Of a stretch of DNA of 8,180 nucleotides, positions 1-5,235 are shown one piece after another. The notes under the pieces were generated by a model. That model ran no database searches. It was not told where the DNA came from and worked only from the letters and a program-made list of their open reading frames with translations. The translations under genes and the position numbers were made by a program. Numbering within the stretch: the stretch's first letter is position 1; every line of letters begins with the position of its first letter. Location: NCBI GenBank assembly GCA_015485455.1, contig WFTN01000607.1:1-8180 (forward strand), given 5' to 3'. The DNA comes from Planctomycetota bacterium. GTDB taxonomy: Bacteria; Planctomycetota; GCA-002687715; DRQF01.

Positions 1-558
1 GAATCCAGCAAATCCATTGGCTTGCCCGAAAGTGGCTCGGGCTCGATTCGAAGTGAAGAAGCCCCCCAGCTCCCCCGTGGGAGGGGTGAATCCGTAAGCG
101 AGGGCTTCCCGTCGAAGATCATCGAAAAGGTAGAGGTGTTCCGCCATCCCGCGCACCGTGAGGACGACCAAGGCTCCTCCGAGACATCGAAGGACAGCGG
201 TGACTTCTGTTTTGCCTCTTTTGTCTATCTGGTTCGCCAAGGAGGCCGCACCACAGAAGCATGCCATCCACACGACACTGCGTTCCACCCCGGCCCAAGT
301 AGCTGGGTTGGCAACGAGGGAGTAGGTGAGGATGGCAAGTGGGCCCCAAAAAAGAAGACCAGGGGCCGAGGTCCGGCGCTTTGACTTGAAGCCAAAAAGG
401 CAATCGCAGACGAAACCAAGAAAGGTGAAAACAAGGGCGAGCGTGGTGAATGCAGGAGGCGCTGTGAACGAAGGCAAAAGCACCAAGGTCAGGAGCCCTA
501 CAAGCAAAAAATGAAAAGCGCATTTCTCCAAGCCAATGGCCCCTTTTATTGTGAGCAT
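1..558 (-). CDS. O-antigen ligase/polymerase-like membrane protein, N-terminal part (runs off the left edge)
   Basis: This frame is open from ATG 558-556 to the window edge, giving 186 codons; a TGA at 594-592 lies upstream in the same frame. The translation is strongly hydrophobic, with likely membrane helices near residues 14-32, 36-56, 67-84, 95-108 and 119-137, separated by basic loops (FKSKRR at 57-62). Residues 172-186 read RARATFGQANGFAGF, which resembles the G-T-F-G-N-x-N-x-F-A-G signature seen before the catalytic periplasmic loop in O-antigen ligase (WaaL) and Wzy-type proteins. Family members join undecaprenyl-linked glycans to an acceptor, or polymerise them, in the inner membrane. 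About half of a typical 400-plus-residue member is visible, so the catalytic loop is missing here. The ribosome binding site is weak (TAGG next to the start). Coding is likely; ligase and polymerase cannot be told apart. Confidence 0.7.
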   Translation of the reverse strand, partial: MLTIKGAIGLEKCAFHFLLVGLLTLVLLPSFTAPPAFTTLALVFTFLGFVCDCLFGFKSKRRTSAPGLLFWGPLAILTYSLVANPATWAGVERSVVWMACFCGAASLANQIDKRGKTEVTAVLRCLGGALVVLTVRGMAEHLYLFDDLRREALAYGFTPPTGELGGFFTSNRARATFGQANGFAGF

Positions 559-663
559 CCTAGCCGTGACAAAAAAAGAGCGGCACCTCTTTCACCAAGC
601 AGCTTTGTGGTGCGAATCACACGACCCCCATTCGCCAAACGCCAATAGATCTTCTGAATCTAC

Positions 664-670
664 AAGGAGA
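664..670 (+). promoter_or_regulatory. Strong Shine-Dalgarno site of the transposase remnant
   Basis: AAGGAGA lies 7 bases before ATG 678. This nearly ideal site fixes the start of the decayed transposase frame and shows that it was once a translated gene. Confidence 0.55.
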
Positions 671-677
671 TTGATCG

Positions 678-941
678 ATGTCGCCCAAGTGTTCTCGTCT
701 CCACCCACCTTACAAAACCAAATATCGTGTGTCCAACTCCGCCGAATACGATCAAGGGTCCATCAACCGCGGCATCATACGTCGTGGACTAACTCCTCTG
801 CCATGAATGAATACCAAGCTGTTTGGGAATCGGGGAGGCCAGACCATGCTTTCCGACTTAGCGATCGCAATGGCGCTTACTCTGAGTCTCGTCTTCCACC
901 TCCATCTCTGACAAGCCGAAGGCATCGTCTCATTGATCATG
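678..941 (+). pseudogene. IS5-type transposase, N-terminal remnant with two in-frame stops
   Basis: Reading from ATG 678 in one frame gives an N-terminus containing YKTKYRVSNSAEYDQGSINR (residues 13-32), then TGA at 804-806. It continues with GNRGGQTMLSDLAIAMALTL and SLVFHLHL, then TGA at 909-911, followed by QAEGIVSLI. I recognise from memory the IS5-group N-terminal pattern: K-x-Y-R-V-x-N-W-x-E-Y-D, then G-R-R-G-x-x-x-x-Y-S-D-L-A-I-x-x-A-L-T-L-R-L-V-F-H-L-P-L-R-Q-T-E-G. The second stop sits exactly where that pattern has Arg, as expected from CGA to TGA. No shift of frame is needed. Recognisable sequence ends near 941; the DDE catalytic core is absent, so the copy is truncated and cannot be active. 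No terminal inverted repeats or target duplication were identified. Antisense frames here are shadows. Confidence 0.72.
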
Positions 942-1315
942 ACGAATGAAATTTCGAATCGGCCCCAAGGCTGGTGGCTCTGCAAGGCACCGGTTGCCCG
1001 CTTGTGGTCTGATCTCTTTTGCTAACCCAGACCTCGATTCGCCCAAGCTTTACTATGGGTCGGAGTCAGATTTCATTACCCATCCTGTTGGAGAGAGCAC
1101 CTTCTTCCTTTCTCCTGTCAAAGAAAAAGCTTCTTCCCGAGCGGGTTTCCATCTGAAATCATCGTCATACGCAGTATTTTCCTTTCGAAACTCTTATTCG
1201 AACGGATGAATCCACCATCGCCACTGAATGTGTGTAGAATGCCATTGTGCCGATCTAGCTATTTGGCGCCCTAGTTTCGTGTCTATGATCGAGGCGGCCC
1301 CTGAGGGAAAATCCT
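942..1315. other. Intergenic stretch with no recognised gene
   Basis: The transposase frame stays open to TAA 1023-1025, but its residues no longer resemble a transposase. Short open frames on both strands (for example 946-1209 plus) have low-complexity, basic, serine-rich translations without recognisable motifs. The last bases form the leader of the peptidase gene. I see no convincing promoter hexamers, RNA gene or repeat. Confidence 0.5.
1303..1307 (+). promoter_or_regulatory. Shine-Dalgarno site of the peptidase-like gene
   Basis: GAGGG is followed by 8 bases and then ATG 1316. It supports that start, which opens directly into a signal peptide. Confidence 0.6.
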
Positions 1316-2698
1316 ATGGTTAAGTTCATCTGCGTTTTTATCTTGATTTCTCAATCTGTCGCTTTGGGGCAAGAACCGAAAGAAGATGAAGTTCCTTTTG
1401 AGATCACGAAAAAGAACCTCAAGATTCTGGCTGGTGAAGTCTTGACGGCATTCGAGCGTCATGGGGGGTACAAGTTCAAAAAGGCGCCCACCATCAAAGT
1501 CAGTTCAAGCAATGAAATTGCCACGGTGCTGGCATCTGAGTTCAAACTGCAATTTCAGAATTTCCCCGACGCTCCCTCGGCAAAAAAGCAAAGTGAACTC
1601 TTCGCACCCGCGGTCATGGGAAAGTATGGATACAAGAATCACGTTATTTTCGTCAATGAATCGGCGATCACCCAAATGTCGATACTTATGGACTTGCCTG
1701 AACTTCGTCGTCGGGACACACTCGCAGCCATTTTGATCCATGAGCTTTGTCATGCGATGGATCACGAGAAATTTGGCGTTATGACAAAAATGCATGGCCT
1801 GAAGGATCCAGAACTTCTGATCATTTGGACTCATCTGATTGAAGGACATGCGCAATTCGTTGCCCGCTCTATCTGTGAAAAGAATGGCCTAAAAGTACCC
1901 TTCGAATTGTTCACCAAGAGCATTGGTGCTGTGCCTGGCGAAACTAAAGATGACGTCGCCAAATCCATTCTGATTCGAACGATGGTAGATCAGTTGGCCG
2001 CCCAGTATTACGATGGTGAGCGTTTCTTTCACGAAATTCGCAAACTTGGTGGCGACAAGGCTGTGGAGAAAGTACTCGTCAGACCGCCTATGTCAACCAT
2101 GGAGCTCGCCGTTCCGGCGTGGTATTTCGATCCTACCTTGCGGGCCAAAGCGCCCGACTTCGACAAGGTTACAAGTGCTTTCGCCAAGAAGTTTTCAGCA
2201 CCCTGGAAGGAAAAAAAACTGTCGCTTTCGGCTCAACATTTCAAAGGTGTATTTGCAGTTCTCCAAGATCCACCAAGAACAGATCCTATTCTCAGTAAGG
2301 TCAAGGCAAATCGCGGGGTTGCCATTGTCTTGGGAAGAGGTGACAAGGTCATCACCCTTGTGCTCATGGATTTCGGGAACGCCGCCAGCGCTCGGGACTA
2401 TCTAAGTTTGACACAAGCGCTCTTGTTGAAGAAAGATGACTTGATGAAGGAGGGCCAAGTGAGAATCACGCGCTCGGTCTATCATAAGATTTCGGGTGAG
2501 CATTGGCGCGGCAAGTTATCGGCAAAAAAAATCGCCGTTCAAAAAAACGAACTGGATGTGACATCGGCAACCATCATGTGCGGTCAATACGCCATCGAAA
2601 TGATGTACTCCAATGAGCCGATCGAGAAGAAAGACATGGTGGCCAACCTAAATTCAGTTGTCGAGGACTTGATCGCATCGCTCACCAAGTCCAAGTAG
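1316..2698 (+). CDS. Secreted HExxH zinc-metallopeptidase-like protein, 460 aa
   Basis: The start is supported by the GAGGG site and by a signal peptide at residues 1-18 (a short basic start, then hydrophobic FICVFILISQSVALG), so export across the inner membrane is likely. The zinc-binding HExxH motif is HELCH at residues 142-146 within AAILIHELCHAMDHEKFG. Residues 174-182 (LIEGHAQFV) resemble the downstream E-G-[EH]-A segment of gluzincin-like proteins, with Glu176 as the probable third zinc ligand. RPPMSTMEL at 256-264 resembles the P-P-x-S-T-E-Q-(I/V)-L element I know from uncharacterised HExxH proteins with a DUF-like fold. Residues 305-460 form a mixed alpha/beta part without a recognised motif. 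The substrate is unknown. No gene nearby is close enough to be an obvious operon partner. A metallopeptidase fold is fairly sure; catalysis and role are not. Confidence 0.85.
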   Translation: MVKFICVFILISQSVALGQEPKEDEVPFEITKKNLKILAGEVLTAFERHGGYKFKKAPTIKVSSSNEIATVLASEFKLQFQNFPDAPSAKKQSELFAPAVMGKYGYKNHVIFVNESAITQMSILMDLPELRRRDTLAAILIHELCHAMDHEKFGVMTKMHGLKDPELLIIWTHLIEGHAQFVARSICEKNGLKVPFELFTKSIGAVPGETKDDVAKSILIRTMVDQLAAQYYDGERFFHEIRKLGGDKAVEKVLVRPPMSTMELAVPAWYFDPTLRAKAPDFDKVTSAFAKKFSAPWKEKKLSLSAQHFKGVFAVLQDPPRTDPILSKVKANRGVAIVLGRGDKVITLVLMDFGNAASARDYLSLTQALLLKKDDLMKEGQVRITRSVYHKISGEHWRGKLSAKKIAVQKNELDVTSATIMCGQYAIEMMYSNEPIEKKDMVANLNSVVEDLIASLTKSK

Positions 2699-2720
2699 AA
2701 AGGACTTGCCTTGGGGGTTG

Positions 2721-2834
2721 ATGGCACGAGGCCTTGGGCTCCTTGTGACACTTCTGATCTTTGGAACACCCATTTTGAAACAATCAGTGGCCCCCGATTC
2801 AAGGAACCTTATCCCCACGCCGGGTAAGACATAA
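2721..2834 (+). CDS. Possible 37-residue hydrophobic peptide, very uncertain
   Basis: ATG 2721 starts 22 bases after the peptidase stop and encodes MARGLGLLVTLLIFGTPILK followed by 17 polar residues ending in PTPGKT. It resembles a signal peptide or single membrane helix. A GGGGG run ends only 3 bases before the ATG, too close for a good ribosome binding site. No family is recognised. It could be a chance frame or the remains of a truncated secreted-protein gene. Confidence 0.18.
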   Translation: MARGLGLLVTLLIFGTPILKQSVAPDSRNLIPTPGKT

Positions 2835-3165
2835 AAAACGAGGGTTGCACCATTGTGGGCCGTTGGGATTTGGATTGAATCTTGGCTGTAAACGCCCAAC
2901 CTTCTTCGTCGCCATCTTCAAGGCGCCGGCCATGGCGCGCTTCGCCAGCGGCGATTTGAAGTTTCGGGTGTGTCAGTCCAGAACTGTGACACCCACTGTC
3001 CAAATCTCGCTATAAAGGATGACCAAGGAGGCGAATGCCCATGGTCCGTGCTCAGCGCTATCGATCATCACTTTGTGCAATCCAACTGGCGGGTTTGGGA
3101 GCATTGGGGTGCAAGAAACGAATCGAACATTGTTTCCAGGAGTTCTTTGGGAAAACCGAAAGGTC

Positions 3166-3195
3166 TTGACACGCCACAACTTCACTCAGTAGCGT
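3166..3195 (+). promoter_or_regulatory. Candidate sigma70-type promoter for the FG-GAP gene
   Basis: A perfect TTGACA (3166-3171) is followed after 18 bases by TAGCGT (3190-3195), a weak -10 box. It lies about 40 bases before ATG 3234. The poor -10 keeps confidence low. Confidence 0.25.
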
Positions 3196-3233
3196 CAACG
3201 TCGCATTCCTGGGGAAGTAAGAAGAGAAATATC

Positions 3234-4880
3234 ATGAATAGGACGATGCCCCTTTTCATTCTTGTGGCGACCACCATCTTGGTTGCCGGGCTACAAGCTC
3301 AGTTCACGACGATTCAATATCACGACGGCCCCAACAGTCCCTACAGCGAAAAATCGGCTATTGCCAATGCTGGGGACGTCAATGGAGACGGGACGGTCGA
3401 CATCATTGTCGGATCCCCTGGAGAGCCAAGCGTCTTTGGTTTCGGTGGAGAATTTGGACGTGTCCAAGTGTTTTCGGGCGCCGATGGCTCATCTTTGTTC
3501 GACATTCTTGGGCAGGACTTTTCGGATAACTTTGGCTCTAGTGTCGCTGGCGTCGGAGATGTCAACAATGATGGGCGGGACGATTTTATCGTCGGAATCC
3601 CCAACGACACCTTCAATGGTGCCACCGGCTCGGCTAAGGTCTTTTCTGGGCTTGATGGTAGCGTGCTTTATTATGTGTTGGGCTTCGCTCCTGCCGGTGC
3701 CACTGGTGCAGCAGTAACTGGTCTTGGTGATGTCAATAATGACGGACATGCAGATTTCGCTGTGGCATCGGTTTTCGTTGGCACTGGATTGATTACCGTT
3801 TACTCCGGAATTAGCGGTACCACGCTCTACTCAACTTTTGGAGCGGGAGGCTTGGATGTGAGCATAGCCAATGCGGGCGATGTCAATGGTGATGGAATCA
3901 ATGATCTGATTGTGGGTGGGCCAGCCCGCCTAAACAACCTCAATCAATCGGTCGGCATGGTTTCAATCCTATCTGGTAGCAACGGAGCACTTCTTAGGAC
4001 GCTATTCGGAACGAACATAGGATCACGGATGGGAGAATCCGTTGATGGTGCTGGTGATTTAGACCATGACGGGTTTGCTGATTTTATTGTCGGTGAACCA
4101 GGAAAGATCGCCCCCGGAGTCGGACAGGTTGGAAGAGCTAGAGTATTCTCCGGATCTACCGGAGCCCCTCTTCGCACGCTCTTGGGAACATCTTCATCCA
4201 TCGTGGGTAGGGCCGTGTCGGGTCTTGGGGATGCCGATGGAGATGGAACTGTTGATTTCGCCGTTTCCGTCGAGGCTTCGTTGAGCGCACCAGCCTCGTT
4301 CATCCCAGTGATTCGAGTCTATTCGGGTGCTGGCGGCTCTGTGCTCGGCACACTCCCCACGCCGGAAAGCAGCCAAGTATTTGCTCAGAAAGTTGCGAAA
4401 GTAGGAGATATCAATAGCGATGGTCTTGCTGACGTTCTTGTTGGTTCATTTCAACAATTCACTAGAAATGGTGAAGCCCGTCTCTACGCCAGCGGCATTG
4501 TTCCTTTGAGCCTATTTCAATCCAACTCTGGCAATGCTCCTATTCTCAACCTGGCTTGGCAGCCGAGCCATCAACATGTAAATAATGCCGCTGGAAGATT
4601 GCTCTGTGGCGGTGCCACCCCGGGGGCTGTTGGTTTGATTCTGGCAAGCTTGGCTCCAGCTGATATCCCCGTCCTTGGGTTTGATTTGTTGGCTGCCGTC
4701 GATTCCACCAACTTGTTGCTCTCGGCAGGACTGGGCGCTAACTTTGCTGGCGAGTTTATTGTGGACGGCGTGTCGCGGCGTCTTCCATCTATTGCAGGAA
4801 CTGCTCTCTTTGTTCAGTTTATCGAAACGAATCCGGTGATCTCCGCATCCAACGGGATTTGCTTCGTGGCTATTCCGTAA
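3234..4880 (+). CDS. Exported FG-GAP (integrin-alpha-like) seven-repeat beta-propeller protein, 548 aa
   Basis: I place the start at ATG 3234 because it opens a signal peptide (MNRTMPLFILVATTILVAGL, probable cleavage after Ala22, LQA|Q). A purine-rich GAAGAGA lies just upstream. Seven FG-GAP/calcium-loop motifs follow, near residues 47-62, 108-123, 165-180, 215-230, 274-289, 332-346 and 391-406. Most fit G-D-x-[ND]-x-D-G-x-x-D-[FILV]-x-V-G; clear examples are GDVNGDGTVDIIVGSP and GDVNNDGRDDFIVGIP. Between them come F/Y-S-G-x-x-G turns such as VFSGLDGSVL. Seven repeats suit one complete seven-bladed propeller with calcium bound in the D-x-[DN]-x-D-G loops. Residues 424-548 form a separate beta-rich C-terminal region ending in FVAIP; I see no LPxTG or Por sorting signal. 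Such proteins are usually surface or secreted binding proteins; the ligand is unknown. A foldback begins 17 bases after the stop. Confidence 0.92.
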   Translation: MNRTMPLFILVATTILVAGLQAQFTTIQYHDGPNSPYSEKSAIANAGDVNGDGTVDIIVGSPGEPSVFGFGGEFGRVQVFSGADGSSLFDILGQDFSDNFGSSVAGVGDVNNDGRDDFIVGIPNDTFNGATGSAKVFSGLDGSVLYYVLGFAPAGATGAAVTGLGDVNNDGHADFAVASVFVGTGLITVYSGISGTTLYSTFGAGGLDVSIANAGDVNGDGINDLIVGGPARLNNLNQSVGMVSILSGSNGALLRTLFGTNIGSRMGESVDGAGDLDHDGFADFIVGEPGKIAPGVGQVGRARVFSGSTGAPLRTLLGTSSSIVGRAVSGLGDADGDGTVDFAVSVEASLSAPASFIPVIRVYSGAGGSVLGTLPTPESSQVFAQKVAKVGDINSDGLADVLVGSFQQFTRNGEARLYASGIVPLSLFQSNSGNAPILNLAWQPSHQHVNNAAGRLLCGGATPGAVGLILASLAPADIPVLGFDLLAAVDSTNLLLSAGLGANFAGEFIVDGVSRRLPSIAGTALFVQFIETNPVISASNGICFVAIP

Positions 4881-4896
4881 AGTCGTACGGCGTCAG

Positions 4897-4968
4897 ATTC
4901 TGCACAGCACAAAGGCTTGAGTGACCTTATAGTCTTGAGAGGTTTGCAAGCTTTGGGCTGTGCAGAAT
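4897..4968 (+). terminator. Long near-perfect foldback just after the FG-GAP gene
   Basis: The left arm 4897-4919 (ATTCTGCACAGC, then ACAAAGGCTTG) pairs with the right arm 4947-4968 (CAAGCTTTGG, then GCTGTGCAGAAT). The outer 12 bases match exactly; the inner part has one mismatch and one bulged base. The 27-base loop can add a small ACCT/AGGT stem. Only a short run (ATTTT, 4969-4973) follows, so as an intrinsic terminator it is plausible but not textbook. It may instead protect the 3' end of the mRNA or be a small mobile-repeat remnant. The fold is seen directly; the function is inferred. Confidence 0.55.
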
Positions 4969-5148
4969 ATTTTGATGTTGCACAAGAAACCCAGTCATTC
5001 TGGGGGGGCAACCTGTTCATCACCTCTATGTGAAGTACCTGGCTGATATTTTCGATCACGAGGAACTACACGCACCTTGTTGAGGCCCAAAGGACCCGGT
5101 TCGAATACTGGTGCATGATCCATCAAGGGAACTCGCTTTGACGCAGCA

Positions 5149-5176
5149 GCGCCCATGAGCGCCTTGGCGCGTTTTT
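5149..5176 (+). terminator. Terminator-like hairpin with T5 run
   Basis: GCGCC (5149-5153) can pair with GGCGC (5166-5170) over a 12-base loop; alternatively GCGCC at 5159-5163 pairs over only TT. The sequence GTTTTT follows on the plus strand. It would stop plus-strand read-through before the convergent sigma gene. It has no T-run on the minus strand, so it does not serve the sigma gene. Confidence 0.4.
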
Positions 5177-5235
5177 CCTATGGTCTCCTTTTCAGTGGCG
5201 CGAGTATTCTCATTGTTCGCATCGTCGTTTGATCG

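Larger units (their letters stand above)
2699..3233. other. Intergenic stretch before the FG-GAP gene
   Basis: No convincing gene is present. It holds a tiny hydrophobic ORF at 2721-2834, a locally GC-rich patch around 2921-2956, an imperfect hairpin at 2968-2992 (10-base arms with two mismatches, loop CCAGA) with no T-run, and a possible promoter at 3166-3195. The frame of the FG-GAP gene stays open back to TAA 2889-2891, but that upstream part has no usable early ATG and would bury a clear signal peptide, so it is treated as untranslated. Confidence 0.5.
4881..5235. other. Convergent intergenic gap with hairpins
   Basis: The plus-strand FG-GAP gene and the minus-strand sigma gene end towards each other here. 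The gap contains the foldback at 4897-4968, a small perfect hairpin CCCAG/CTGGG at 4990-5004, and a terminator-like hairpin at 5149-5176. No gene is supported: the 25-codon ORF at 5155-5232 overlaps the hairpin and has no ribosome binding site. Confidence 0.6.

Noticed and set aside
119..523. A 134-residue minus-strand ORF and a plus-strand ORF at 22-384.
   Set aside because: Both are out-of-frame shadows of the membrane-protein gene; their translations are rich in Pro, Arg, Ser and Cys and lack motifs.
592..845. Minus-strand frames that resemble Kelch repeats (for example YDAAVDGPLIVFGGVG and HDIWFCKVGGDENTW).
   Set aside because: They need a frame change and several stops, while the plus strand gives a single-frame transposase with a strong ribosome binding site over the same bases; the Kelch likeness is an antisense coincidence.
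2973..3185. 70-residue minus-strand ORF starting with GTG.
   Set aside because: No ribosome binding site, no recognised motif and no coding-like pattern; probably chance.
2970..3233. Upstream extension of the FG-GAP protein by 88 residues from GTG 2970.
   Set aside because: The extension has no domain character and would place a clear signal peptide inside the protein; ATG 3234 is the better start.
5090..5125. tRNA T-arm-like sequence GGTTCGAATAC followed by ATGATCCA.
   Set aside because: The T-stem has two mismatches and I find no matching acceptor, D or anticodon arms upstream.
5155..5232. 25-residue hydrophobic ORF (MSALARFSYGLLFSG...).
   Set aside because: It has no ribosome binding site and overlaps the terminator-like hairpin.
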